Assembly: GCF_026072915.1 (NCBI RefSeq)
Contig: NZ_AP025943.1
Location: 1,178,001 to 1,242,000 of the forward strand
Source of the DNA: Akkermansia biwaensis
Lineage (GTDB): Bacteria > Verrucomicrobiota > Verrucomicrobiia > Verrucomicrobiales > Akkermansiaceae
Direction of reading: 5' to 3'
DNA length: 64,000 nucleotides
A program made the translations under genes and the position numbers. The notes beneath the pieces were generated by a model. The model did not search any database, was not told the DNA's origin, and saw only the letters and a list, made by a program, of their open reading frames with translations. Position 1 is the stretch's first letter. Every line of letters starts with the position of its first letter. Positions 49,356 through 58,874 of this stretch are shown piece after piece.

Positions 49356-52300
49356 TGGATTTAAATATTGTTCCGTCCGGATTGCAACATTTCCCAATTC
49401 CTGGTTTATCCATTCCATATGCTGCAGCCTTACTAGACCATATTATACAACTACTGAATATCAAGTTATATAATGGCGGATCTGCTTCATCCTCCTTCAA
49501 TTTAGAAAGCATCTCGATATCTTGGCATGGAGATGAATTCATTGTAATGGGAGATTCAAGATTTAAACCTTCTGATGATACAATTTTTCCTTTTGCAATT
49601 ACAATAGAAGATATGCAATTCAGAATATTCCCAACAGAACACCAAAACCCCGTTTTCTCTGTTAAAACAGCCGCAAAATCATATGTTACAATTCCATTCT
49701 TAATATATTTCCCCTCTTTTTCAATCCATTGATCTACTGCTACTCCAACATGTAGTGTTGTTGTTCCAGATCCTCCATACCCTGCTATATCAAAATGTGT
49801 AATATATCTGTTAAGCCCTATATAATCCGATAAATATGTTATACCATTTGAAAGATAGAGATTCCATCCCCCTTCTTCGGCGATGGGATCGCGATTGATC
49901 CACCTGCCGTCTGAGGGATGGTAATAACGATAATTGTAATAGACCAGGGACAGTTCCCCGTCGTTCATCTCGCTGCTCCACTGCACCGGCTGGACAAGGT
50001 CTCCCGTGGAAGCAACCTGTCCATAGGGAGAGTAGTCATAAGCTGCCGCAATACTTCCCTCTTCATCAAACACCTCCGTAACGTTCTTGTTGAAGTCAAT
50101 GCCATAGCAGTATAGGGCATTGTCTCGCACCAGGGCCAGGGGGCGCGTGGCTACCTCTTCCAGAGGATCCCACAACAGTGTCCGAAGCACGTTCCGGCTG
50201 TTGAGCATGTCCAGCGCAGCTATCTGCAGGTAGCCGCGGTACAGGTACCGTTCATGGCTGGCGACCGTTCCGTTGACGGTTACTTTCTTCATGTAGCGGC
50301 GCCCCTGATCGTCATACCCGCATTCCACTACTATGTTTCCGTCCTGGCTTGTGAAGCTCACCGCCCGGTTGGCCGCATTGTACACGGCCGTCCAGATACC
50401 CGTTGATGTTTTGATGAGAGTCTGGTTGCCCGAGGCGTCGTACTGCGGAACGAAGGGCTGTTCCAGGGTTGAGAGTGGTGAGTTGAGAGTGGAGTTGGTG
50501 ATGCTGGTGTACTGGTTGAGCTCGTTGACCGCGTAGGTAAGTTCCTCGGCCAGTTCCTGCGCCGTCTTGCGGTTGCCGATGTTGTCGTAGCTGTAACCGT
50601 AGGGAGCGGTTCCCAGGGAAGCTCCGGTGAGTTCGTTTCTGCCGTTGTAGCTGAAGCTGTCATTGCGGGCAGCTTCGGTTCCCCGCTGCCGGGTGCGGGC
50701 AGTCGGGCGTCCCAGTGCGTCGCAGCTCTGGGTGCGGGAGACCAGCCCGGTTTCTCCCAGCCGGCAGTTCATTCCGGTAATCAAGTCACGCCGCTGTTCG
50801 TAAGAAAGTTCCCTGACGATGCCGTTGGGCATCGCCAGGCTGGAAAGCAGGCTGCTTCCCGCCAGATAGCCGTAGGCAAATGTCTGTTCTTCTCCCCCGT
50901 GCATGATTCCGGCGCTGGCCAGCCGTCCGTCGTCTGCGTAGCCCTGGCTGACTTCCTGAAGGACGTCGGTTCCCTGCTTCAAGGTATAGCCGGAGGACCG
51001 GCCGTAAGTGTCGTAGTTTTCCTGGAGCTGGTAGAGAGCTCCCCCTATCGTGATGCTGTCGGTGTCCGGTTCGCTGTATTGGTTGTAGGCGATGGTGCGC
51101 GTACCGGAGGCGTCCGTGACCCGGGTCAGCTGGTTGAGGTAGTTGTAGGCGTACTGGATGCCGGGCGTGGCGTCGCTGTAGGAAACGGAGGTGTTGACTC
51201 CTTTTTTCAGGTTGTAGCCCCAGGTGGTGACCACACCCCGCGCGTCCGTGAGCGTTGATTTGAGGTTCAGGGCGTTGTAAGTCGTATCCTCATGGGTGCC
51301 GTCCGCATAGGTTTTGCGCAGAACCAGCCCGGTGGCTTCATCGTAGCTCCAGGTGGTGAGGTCTCCGTCCGTGCGTCCCGCGGGATCGGTGGTGATGTCG
51401 CCCGCGTCCTCCCGGAAGGTGGTGAGGCTGACCATTCTGTCTGCCTCGTCGTAACCGAAGAGGACAGGCTGGGTGGCCGAGCCGTATTGCGCCGTCTTGC
51501 GGCCCCGGAGGTCGTAGCTGTAGCAGGTCGTGTTCCCGAGAGCGTTGGTGACCACGGAAGGCTGGTCGAAGTAAGGGCTGTAGGCGGTGGTCGTCGTGTT
51601 GCCCGCCGCGTCCGTCACCGAAACGGTGCGCCCGGCGATGTCGGTCTTCGTCGTAGTCGTGTTACCCCGTCCGTCCGTATTGGTGTAGACGATTCCCACT
51701 TCTGTATACGTTCGGGATGCCGTACTCATTAGTCCTGCGTAGTCTGTCGAACTTATGATGAATTCTTCTACTGCGTGAATAATCCCCGTGATATCCGAGG
51801 TGGGAACGGCGCTCTTTTGCGTCCGCAGGGCGCCCGCTCCGTATTCGCTCCACTGCGTGGATATATTTCCCCTGGGATCGGTAGCGATGGTTTTGCTTTC
51901 CAGCGTGGAAGAGAGGCTGGAGATGAGTTCCTTTTGCGTTTCGTCATAGGTCGTGCCCTGGCCGTTGTTCCTGGTCGCCGTGACGACACGGTACACGCCA
52001 TCTTCCGCCTGTTCCGCTCCATAGCTCCACGTAGTGATGCGCGAGTTGGACACGGTGGCCGGATCGGCCAGCTTCCAGGTTTCTTTCGTCCTGTTGCCGA
52101 AGGCGTCGTATTCCCACAGGGTCGGGGCCATCGTCGTGGCCGCGTTGCCCGCATCCGTCTGTGTTTTGGTGAGCTGTCCCTTGGCGTTGTAGGTGTTTCT
52201 CGTGTAAATGACTCCGCCGACGGTGTTGGGGACGCCCGTGCGCAGGGTTTCCCCGATTCCATTGACAATGCTGCGCTGCAGTTCGGTTTCCGTTTCACCG

Positions 52301-55077
52301 GACACGGCTTTCGTGAAGGTCCGCACACCGTCATTGGCCAAGTCAATGGAGTAAGCCAGATGCCGCTGTCCCGTACCGGATTCTTCCAGGACCGTTCCGT
52401 CCGGTGCATGGCGCGTGATGAATGTGGCTCCCGAGGGAACGGTTTGCGTCGTCGTCAAACCGTCCTGGCTGTAGGCGTAGGTAGTGATCCGGCCCAGGAC
52501 GTCGGTGGTGGTTGTTGTGCGGCCGAGAAGGTTATACAATGAGCTTTCTTGGGTCGTCATGGCCCCCGTATCCCGGCGCGTGGAGAGGATGCGTCCCGCC
52601 GCATCCCGGGTGTAGGTGGTGATGGTTTCCGGCGTAATGACGGTTTCCCCGTCCATCACCGCCGAGCGAGTGGTTTCCACCAGTTGGCGCGCCGTGTCGT
52701 ATGTGTAGTCGGTCCTTACGCCGTTTTCATCAATGTTCCACAGCAGGCGTCCGTCGCACATCAATTCGCGCTGCGTCACCCGGCCGTTGCCCCCCGTTCG
52801 CTTCACCCATCGGTTCTGCGTGTCGAATTCGTAAGAGGAGCTGTCTGTGATGACCCATTCCCCGCTGCTGAGCAGAACGTGGCTTTCCTCCCTGACGCGC
52901 TGCCCTTCCGCCGTGATCCACGTTGTGGTGCGCGTGCTCTGTCCCGGTACGGCTTCCCCGTTGACGCGCGTTTCCACCGTTTCCGTGTAGAGGGCTCCGT
53001 GTTCCGTCGTAGCCGCGTAGTCGTGCCAGGTTTGCACGCCGTTGACTTCCCGGGTCATCCGGGTGCGTCCGCGGGCGTAGACGTCGGGAGCCCCGGCCAG
53101 CCATTGTTCCGTAGCCGTCAGGCGCGTGCCCGTGACGCCCAGCCCCGTGACCCGCTTTTCCGTCCTTTTGACGTGGTTGGCCGTCGTGTACTTGCAGGTG
53201 GTGGTCGTCAGCGTCTTGATGTGCCCTTCCAGCGGAAGCAGGTCCACTGTTTCCGAGGCCGGTTCGTCGTTGAAGTCGGCTTCTCCCGAAGACGCATAGG
53301 TGTAGCGCGTGATGCGCCTGCCGCTTTCCGCCCACGGTTCGTCGCGGGTAAGAAGGCGGCCGTAGAAGTCATAGGCGTAGTGGATCTGGCTGCCGTTCGG
53401 AGCGGTCTCTGTTTTGAGCCTCCCGCACTGGTCGTAGGCGTATTGCGTAGTTTGCGCCTCCGGACTTTGGTAGCCTTCCACTTGAGTGAGCAACAGGTCT
53501 CCTACGTCCGTGGTCTGGTAGATGGCGCAGGTGCGCGCCGCTATGATGCCCCCTTTGGAAACTTCCGTCACCAGTTGCCAGACCGAGTCTTCCGCTTCCA
53601 CCTCCGTGCGCGTGCGGATGGTTGTAGTCGCGTCTTCCCCCGTTCCCTTCCGCATGTTCCAGGCCAGGCCGTTTTTCCACCACGTGACGGCATAGGGCTG
53701 CCTGGCTGGCGTTTGTTCCGTGATGGTGAATTGGCCGTCCGTGGAAAGGGAGAGGACAAATGTTTTGAAGGGAACGCCCGTAACGGTATAAAATCCCTGT
53801 TCGTCCGTTCCGGTGATTTGCCCCGGCGTGTAGAGCGCGATGGTGTAGCCCGTAGCCGTGACATCTTCCACGTTGAGCAGGCCGTCCCACAGATTCCAGA
53901 TTTGCCTGATGGAGCCGTCCTGGGCATGCCTGACGTCCAGATAAGTGGCGGCATTGGAGATGACCTGCCTGTCCGCCGTGGTGTAGGAGAGAAGCGTTCC
54001 TGTTTCCGCCGAGAAGAGATACTGGCTGCCGTCTTCCACCACCCAGCGCAAGCAGGATTGTCCTTCCACCGTGGCCAGCGCCGCACGCCCGCCGCCCGAC
54101 GTGTCCACCCCGATGGGCAGCACGGACCCGTTGGTGTAGCAGCGCATCGCAATCACCCGGTCTCCCTGGATCAGATTAAACCGCACTCCGGGCACAATGC
54201 CTCCTTCCGGAACGTCCAGACGGCTGTTCAAGGGATGGTTGTAAGCCAGAGACGACGGGTTTTCCAGGCCCTGCACACTTTCCTCACCCCTCAGTTCCAC
54301 CCGGCCCGCAGGAAGGCCTCCCAGTCCCCTGAATGCCCCGAAGTTGCACGACCAGTACATCAGCGTGGCCGTGCTTTCCGCCGTCACGCTGCACCCTGCC
54401 GAGGAATAATCTCCCAATGTACTGCTTCTCACACCCGCCGCGGATCCCGACCGGGCCAGCGACGGGGAAGGCGGCGTTCCGCCGCTATGGTCGCACGTGT
54501 CTCCCTCGCACGGGCATGGATCGGGTTTCTTTTGGCCGCCCGGTTCCGTCGGCACCACGTCGATGCTGTAGTTGCAGATGGAGACGTTGGCGCTTTCAGG
54601 CTTGTAGTCGATGTTGGTCTGGTTGACTTCCCAGCTGTAAGTGCCGGAAGGCAGCTGCGCCCCGCCGGTGCCCGTGTGGTATTTGTGGCCGCCCTGCTCG
54701 CCTTCCGTCTGCGAGTTTTTCTTCAGGTCCACCTGCGCCACCACCTTGCCGCCGGAGTCCTTCACCTCCAGGCTCCCCCAGTCGTCCACCCCCAGGAAGA
54801 GCGAGCAGGTGCCGTAAAGTTTTTTGCCATCGGCTCCTTCCGGAATGGTGAAAGTGCCGTAGGTGTCGTACCCGTCCGCCGAGGTGCTGGGAGGACCTAC
54901 TTTATGGTTGTCTTTTTCGTGGATTGGTTCAAACGGCAGCGGATCGGGCTCCGGGGCACCGGATGACCGCACACCGCGAATAGAGCCGGACTGTTTTGCA
55001 CCGGAACCAAAGTACCACTTGCGGTAAACAGGAACGGAAGAATGATGGCCGGAGGAAAAACGATGGGGTGTGTTCAT
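49348..55077 (-). CDS. Rhs-repeat polymorphic toxin, 1909 aa
   Basis: Residues about 540-1740 hold many YD/Rhs repeats ('YDAFGNRTKETW', 'YDLRGRKTAQYG', 'YDDQGRRYMKKV') that form a cocoon shell. The core ends with the diagnostic 'YYNYRYYHPSDGRWINRDPIAE'. The last about 170 residues differ in composition and are AT-rich. This variable tip has 'LHVGVAVD' and 'FSSCIIW', His and Cys motifs that could suit a permuted papain-like cysteine fold, but that is a guess. The N-terminal about 250 residues carry no visible PAAR motif or signal peptide, so the export route is unknown. It may kill rivals or act in contact signalling. Confidence 0.85.
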   Translation of the reverse strand: MNTPHRFSSGHHSSVPVYRKWYFGSGAKQSGSIRGVRSSGAPEPDPLPFEPIHEKDNHKVGPPSTSADGYDTYGTFTIPEGADGKKLYGTCSLFLGVDDWGSLEVKDSGGKVVAQVDLKKNSQTEGEQGGHKYHTGTGGAQLPSGTYSWEVNQTNIDYKPESANVSICNYSIDVVPTEPGGQKKPDPCPCEGDTCDHSGGTPPSPSLARSGSAAGVRSSTLGDYSSAGCSVTAESTATLMYWSCNFGAFRGLGGLPAGRVELRGEESVQGLENPSSLAYNHPLNSRLDVPEGGIVPGVRFNLIQGDRVIAMRCYTNGSVLPIGVDTSGGGRAALATVEGQSCLRWVVEDGSQYLFSAETGTLLSYTTADRQVISNAATYLDVRHAQDGSIRQIWNLWDGLLNVEDVTATGYTIALYTPGQITGTDEQGFYTVTGVPFKTFVLSLSTDGQFTITEQTPARQPYAVTWWKNGLAWNMRKGTGEDATTTIRTRTEVEAEDSVWQLVTEVSKGGIIAARTCAIYQTTDVGDLLLTQVEGYQSPEAQTTQYAYDQCGRLKTETAPNGSQIHYAYDFYGRLLTRDEPWAESGRRITRYTYASSGEADFNDEPASETVDLLPLEGHIKTLTTTTCKYTTANHVKRTEKRVTGLGVTGTRLTATEQWLAGAPDVYARGRTRMTREVNGVQTWHDYAATTEHGALYTETVETRVNGEAVPGQSTRTTTWITAEGQRVREESHVLLSSGEWVITDSSSYEFDTQNRWVKRTGGNGRVTQRELMCDGRLLWNIDENGVRTDYTYDTARQLVETTRSAVMDGETVITPETITTYTRDAAGRILSTRRDTGAMTTQESSLYNLLGRTTTTTDVLGRITTYAYSQDGLTTTQTVPSGATFITRHAPDGTVLEESGTGQRHLAYSIDLANDGVRTFTKAVSGETETELQRSIVNGIGETLRTGVPNTVGGVIYTRNTYNAKGQLTKTQTDAGNAATTMAPTLWEYDAFGNRTKETWKLADPATVSNSRITTWSYGAEQAEDGVYRVVTATRNNGQGTTYDETQKELISSLSSTLESKTIATDPRGNISTQWSEYGAGALRTQKSAVPTSDITGIIHAVEEFIISSTDYAGLMSTASRTYTEVGIVYTNTDGRGNTTTTKTDIAGRTVSVTDAAGNTTTTAYSPYFDQPSVVTNALGNTTCYSYDLRGRKTAQYGSATQPVLFGYDEADRMVSLTTFREDAGDITTDPAGRTDGDLTTWSYDEATGLVLRKTYADGTHEDTTYNALNLKSTLTDARGVVTTWGYNLKKGVNTSVSYSDATPGIQYAYNYLNQLTRVTDASGTRTIAYNQYSEPDTDSITIGGALYQLQENYDTYGRSSGYTLKQGTDVLQEVSQGYADDGRLASAGIMHGGEEQTFAYGYLAGSSLLSSLAMPNGIVRELSYEQRRDLITGMNCRLGETGLVSRTQSCDALGRPTARTRQRGTEAARNDSFSYNGRNELTGASLGTAPYGYSYDNIGNRKTAQELAEELTYAVNELNQYTSITNSTLNSPLSTLEQPFVPQYDASGNQTLIKTSTGIWTAVYNAANRAVSFTSQDGNIVVECGYDDQGRRYMKKVTVNGTVASHERYLYRGYLQIAALDMLNSRNVLRTLLWDPLEEVATRPLALVRDNALYCYGIDFNKNVTEVFDEEGSIAAAYDYSPYGQVASTGDLVQPVQWSSEMNDGELSLVYYNYRYYHPSDGRWINRDPIAEEGGWNLYLSNGITYLSDYIGLNRYITHFDIAGYGGSGTTTLHVGVAVDQWIEKEGKYIKNGIVTYDFAAVLTEKTGFWCSVGNILNCISSIVIAKGKIVSSEGLNLESPITMNSSPCQDIEMLSKLKEDEADPPLYNLIFSSCIIWSSKAAAYGMDKPGIGKCCNPDGTIFKSNE

Positions 55078-55525
55078 AAGGTATTAAGGTGTTGGGATTA
55101 ATAATGAAATGAGAGGAGGGCAGTTCTCTATGATCATTTCCCCAGTAGTATTATTCAGATCCAGTGTCAATAAAGTTTATTTGAAAATTTCTGTTTGCTT
55201 ATGAAATCATGGTGAATATTTTCCATCAAAAAATAAGTATATCATTTTTATGATCAGCTTCTCCATGCCATGGACATAAATATTTTCTATTTGTTAGATA
55301 AAATAAGAAGAAAGGAAAACCAGGTATGAGAATCAACTAAATTCTTATGCAAAAGATTCTCGTAGGGGAAAGAAAAATACTCATGTCTTCAGAAACAGGT
55401 CTCATTCGAATTTCTTACACTCTGCAAAGCGTCAAACAAATGCTGCGCACTTGCCAAATTTTTTCATGTGAAAAACCAGAAGGAGAAAGATTGCTCCTTT
55501 TCCATGGAATCCGTACACTTTTGCC
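55078..55525. other. AT-rich region upstream of Rhs
   Basis: 448 bp between two divergent genes. On the minus strand a TTGACA (55165-55170) lies about 90 bp before the Rhs start, with only weak -10 matches. A short plus-strand frame at 55347 overlaps the next gene and is rejected. Nothing else was identified. Confidence 0.4.
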
Positions 55526-56584
55526 ATGCCTGTGACTCCGGCACATATTCTCCAAGACATTTTTTCTTTTTACCGGGAAAAAGAACTCCCCGTGCTGCTC
55601 GACCAGTATAAAAGATGGTTGGAAAGCCGCCCGCTGGAAGGATGTCGGGTGATTGACGCCTCCCCTGTATTCCGGAACACCTGCGCCAAATACGCCGCCC
55701 TGCTGGCGGCCGGAGCGGATTTGACGGTGGCCGTCTCCCGGGTCATGCCCCATGATCCGGAAATCCTTCTCCTGCTGGCGGCCTATGGAATTCCCGTGAT
55801 AGGCGCGGAACGGACCGAAGGTCCTTACGATGTCGTCCTGGATTGTGCGGGCGCCCTTTCCCATGTCCCCAGCCTCTGCGGTTATGTGGAATTGACGCGG
55901 TCCGGTGCGCAACATTATGTGGGATGTACGCAGCCCGTCTGGATGGTGGATGCGGGGAAAATCAAACAGATTGAAACCTGCCTGGGCACCGGGGAAAGTT
56001 TCTTCCGCGCCCTGGCCTCCCTGGGATTTGATGACTGGCATGGGAAAACACTTGTCGTCATCGGGTATGGGAAAGTGGGCCGAGGCATCGTCCTGCATGC
56101 CCTGAACAACCGGATGCGCGTCATTGTGGCGGACATAGAAGAAAAACGCCTTCCTTCCCCGTCCGTTTCCTTTCTCCGCGCGACGGATGGCGCAGCTCTC
56201 AGCCACGCGGTAAAACAGGCCTTCTGCGCCGTCACGGCCACCGGCAGGCGGCATGCCCTGTCAAATCTGATTGATCCCGCCCTGCCCTGCTCCTCCGGTG
56301 TTCTGCTGGCGAATATGGGTGTGGAAGACGAATGGGGGCCATCCATCCCGAAAAACCGCATTCTGAATGAAGGGCGTCCCCTCAACTTCATCCTGCCCGA
56401 TCCCACGCAAATGTGCTATATTGATTCTTCCCTGGCTCTTCACAACCAGGGCGCCGTGGAACTGGCCGCAGGCCGCGGAAAGCCCGGCCTGTTTCCGCCT
56501 CCTCCGGAAACGGAGGAATATTTCCTGTCCCTGGTCCGTTCCGGGGGAATCATTCCAGAGCAACTGCTGGACTCCCTTTCCTGA
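55526..56584 (+). CDS. S-adenosylhomocysteine hydrolase-like NAD-binding protein, 352 aa
   Basis: A Rossmann fold with 'TLVVIGYGKVGRGIVLHAL' (about 175-193) and surrounding blocks that resemble the NAD domain of adenosylhomocysteinase ('GVLLANMGVEDEW', 'AVKQAFCAVTATGRRHAL'). The protein is shorter than the enzyme's usual 430-480 residues, and the substrate-binding N-terminal half is not clearly recognised. A related dehydrogenase role is possible; the real substrate is open. It is followed by a small membrane protein 98 bp downstream. Confidence 0.5.
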   Translation: MPVTPAHILQDIFSFYREKELPVLLDQYKRWLESRPLEGCRVIDASPVFRNTCAKYAALLAAGADLTVAVSRVMPHDPEILLLLAAYGIPVIGAERTEGPYDVVLDCAGALSHVPSLCGYVELTRSGAQHYVGCTQPVWMVDAGKIKQIETCLGTGESFFRALASLGFDDWHGKTLVVIGYGKVGRGIVLHALNNRMRVIVADIEEKRLPSPSVSFLRATDGAALSHAVKQAFCAVTATGRRHALSNLIDPALPCSSGVLLANMGVEDEWGPSIPKNRILNEGRPLNFILPDPTQMCYIDSSLALHNQGAVELAAGRGKPGLFPPPPETEEYFLSLVRSGGIIPEQLLDSLS

Positions 56585-56682
56585 CTTATCCTCTTGCGTT
56601 CGGAAAGCCGGAAGAGTATCGTATAGAGTACGGCTGAAAACTCAACATTCCTGCCGGATCCGTTTCATTGGCTTCGCAACTC

Positions 56683-57123
56683 ATGAACACTTATTATTCC
56701 TACCACAGTTATCACCTGGCCGGAAAACTCTACGGCACTCTGGGGTGCGCTCTGGCATGGGGCATTTTTGGAGCCGGCTGGTGGGTTCTTCCACTGGCTG
56801 CGGTTCTAATTTGCCTGTGGCTTCCCGTCATCCTCGGCAGGCCGCATTTTCTGACTGTCACGTCCGTCTTCATCGCATGGGGCAACGGAATCACGCGCAG
56901 GCAAATTCCCTGGGAAGCCATTGAAAGCATAGGATATACGCCGAACCAGGAAAACAAGCCGGGACTTAAAATAAAGTTGAAAGACGGCAATATTCTGGAT
57001 GTGGATTCCTCCTGTTTCTCCTCCCTGCCCACCGTACGGGAAGCCGCCCTTCACGCCTCCGGCAAATATCCCGTGCATCTTGCTCCGGACCTGTTTGCCG
57101 CTCCGGGCATGCTGAGCGAATAA
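56683..57123 (+). CDS. Small membrane protein, 146 aa, PH-like C-terminal part
   Basis: Two hydrophobic helices at about 15-52, then a beta-rich soluble domain with the 'IPWEAIESIGYTPNQENKPGLKIKLKDG' pattern seen in bacterial PH-like membrane proteins (assignment by eye). I use the ATG at 56683, as the preceding frame begins only with weak options. Function unknown. Confidence 0.6.
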   Translation: MNTYYSYHSYHLAGKLYGTLGCALAWGIFGAGWWVLPLAAVLICLWLPVILGRPHFLTVTSVFIAWGNGITRRQIPWEAIESIGYTPNQENKPGLKIKLKDGNILDVDSSCFSSLPTVREAALHASGKYPVHLAPDLFAAPGMLSE

Positions 57124-57219
57124 TCGTTCCAAATGCCTGTTCTGCCACTGGGAAAAGGAAGGTGTTGGCTTTTTATTTTCTCCAGGTCCATACTTCATCT
57201 CATCCGGGAAAATGAAAAA

Positions 57220-57235
57220 TGTTCCACGTAGAACA
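57220..57235. promoter_or_regulatory. parS-type site (one mismatch)
   Basis: TGTTCCACGTAGAACA is one base from the palindrome TGTTCCACGTGGAACA, the known parS of several bacteria, and matches the site inside mnmG. It lies in the dnaN/membrane-protein gap near the presumed origin, where ParB would load to segregate the chromosome. Confidence 0.75.
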
Positions 57236-57282
57236 TTCATGTGAATAACATATCCATTCCATTCACTTTCAAACAATAAAAA

Positions 57283-57310
57283 ACAGGCGCCATGTTTCCA
57301 CGGCGCCTGT
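57283..57310 (-). terminator. dnaN terminator
   Basis: A 9-bp GC-rich stem (ACAGGCGCC with GGCGCCTGT) and 10-base loop, followed on the minus strand by TTTTTTATTG, 33 bases after the dnaN stop. Confidence 0.9.
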
Positions 57311-57343
57311 CCCTTTGTATGAATGATTTTGTGCCAGTCAAAA

Positions 57344-58444
57344 TCAGTTGGGAGATCTCATCGGCATGAGCACGTACAGGAACTCATCGCCAATCTTCAG
57401 CACGCCCGGGCTCATTTCATCAATGAGGTTCAGCGTGATCATCGTGTCGCCGGGCATGGTTTTCAGGGGGGCCATGAAAAAGTCCGGATTGAAGGAGATG
57501 GAAAGGGGCCTGCCGGAATAAGTGATGGTCACGGATTCGTGCGCTTCACCCACGCCTTCCGCGCTGGATGCCACTTCCAGCTCGTTTTCCCGGAAGTTTA
57601 GCTTGATGTTCGTGCTCTTGTCCACGGAAAGGAGGGAGACGCGGCGCACGGTTTCCAGCAATTCTCCGCAGGGGAGTTCGATGCTTTCCTTGCAGTCCGT
57701 CGGAATCACCTGGCGGTAATTCGGGTAATTGCCGTCAATCAGCTTGCTGATCAGCAACGTATCGTTGATTTCAAAAGCAGCCTGGTTACGGGTGAAACGG
57801 ATCGTGACGGAGCCCACTTCATCCAGCAGGCGCCTCAGTTCCCCTACGGCCTTGGTAGGCAGAATGGCGTCCAGCTGCTGTTCTTCCGGGAAATCCAGAG
57901 CAGTTTCCGCCAGGGCCAGGCGGCGGCCGTCCGTAGCCACCAGAGTCATCTTCCCGTTGCGGAAGGAAAGGGAAATGCCATTGAGCACGTAGCGGGTCGT
58001 ATCCGTGGAAATAGCGTATTCCGTCCGGCGGATGCAGTCGCGCAGAAGGTTCTGCTCCACCTGGTACACGGTTGCCTGTTCAAAGGAAGGAAGCTCGGGG
58101 AATTCGTCCGCCGGAAGGCCGTTCAACTTGAACTGGGAGCGGCCGCATTCCACAGTCGCCTGGTTGCGCTGGTTGACATCCACCTGCACTTCCGCCTCAG
58201 GAAGTTCGCTGATAATGCTCACCAGCTTTTTGGCGGGGAGGGTAACCGTACCGTCCCTCACCACGTTGGCAGGCACCACGCCCGTGATGCAGACGTCGAG
58301 GTCGGTTGCAGTAAAGCGCACCTGCCCGTTTTCAGCTTCAATCTTTACATTGGAAAGAATGGGCAGCGTCGTCTTGGAAGACACCACACTGACTACCTGT
58401 CTCAGGCCATCCAGAAATACTTGCTTGGAAATAGTAAACTTCAT
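57344..58444 (-). CDS. dnaN: DNA polymerase III sliding clamp (beta subunit)
   Basis: A 366-residue clamp of normal length with three similar folds. Recognisable stretches include 'KTTLPILSNVKIEAENG', 'LDVCITGVVPANVVRDG', 'VATDGRRLALAE' and the C-terminal 'YVLMPMRSPN'. It tethers the replicative polymerase to DNA. Start at ATG 58444, overlapping a short upstream ORF by four bases (ATGA). dnaA and recF are not adjacent. Confidence 0.96.
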   Translation of the reverse strand: MKFTISKQVFLDGLRQVVSVVSSKTTLPILSNVKIEAENGQVRFTATDLDVCITGVVPANVVRDGTVTLPAKKLVSIISELPEAEVQVDVNQRNQATVECGRSQFKLNGLPADEFPELPSFEQATVYQVEQNLLRDCIRRTEYAISTDTTRYVLNGISLSFRNGKMTLVATDGRRLALAETALDFPEEQQLDAILPTKAVGELRRLLDEVGSVTIRFTRNQAAFEINDTLLISKLIDGNYPNYRQVIPTDCKESIELPCGELLETVRRVSLLSVDKSTNIKLNFRENELEVASSAEGVGEAHESVTITYSGRPLSISFNPDFFMAPLKTMPGDTMITLNLIDEMSPGVLKIGDEFLYVLMPMRSPN

Positions 58445-58593
58445 GTGACTGTGCTTTTATCTGCCTCGCATCCTCTCACAAATGCCTCCCTCTCTTCAAG
58501 TTCTTTCTCCGTCAAATCGGCATATTTGGCAGTATTTTTTATAAAAGCATACCATATATAGTAATTCTCCATTTTGAAGGGCATATCTTGCAT
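58441..58593 (-). CDS. Small ORF (50 aa) overlapping dnaN
   Basis: A short frame from ATG 58593 to a TGA at 58441-58443, inside the ATGA that starts dnaN, so coupling is likely. The sequence is protein-like and acidic ('LTEKELEEREAFVRGC'), with an aromatic N-terminus. Internal Met codons (58584, 58572) are alternative starts. There is no clear Shine-Dalgarno. Unknown family; it could be a leader or regulator of clamp expression. The rest of 58594-58874 shows no gene. Confidence 0.45.
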   Translation of the reverse strand: MQDMPFKMENYYIWYAFIKNTAKYADLTEKELEEREAFVRGCEADKSTVT

Positions 58594-58874
58594 GGTGCGT
58601 TTTTTGAGATTATTTAAGCATTCTTAAAAGTCTGTTCCACAAGCCGTGCGTCTCCGGCATTTCCGGTTCGCCGGAGCATTGGAAATGCAGCTTCAGCAAG
58701 GTTTTCGGACAGAAGTTTTCGCAAATGCAGGAAACGGAAAGATATAAAGTGGTAAAAACTTTTTCATCCGTACTCATTCCGGAAATCTTTGAATGAAACA
58801 AAAAACTTTGTGGGTTTCCACTCAGGATACCCCCGTTCACGGGCAAACCATGTGTTCGGTTCCGGAAAACCGTC

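Noticed and set aside
52730-53335. Alternative minus-strand frame inside the Rhs gene
   Set aside because: It is an out-of-frame shadow of the long Rhs coding region.
55347-55535. Short plus-strand frame before the hydrolase-like gene
   Set aside because: It overlaps the next start and shows no protein-like pattern.
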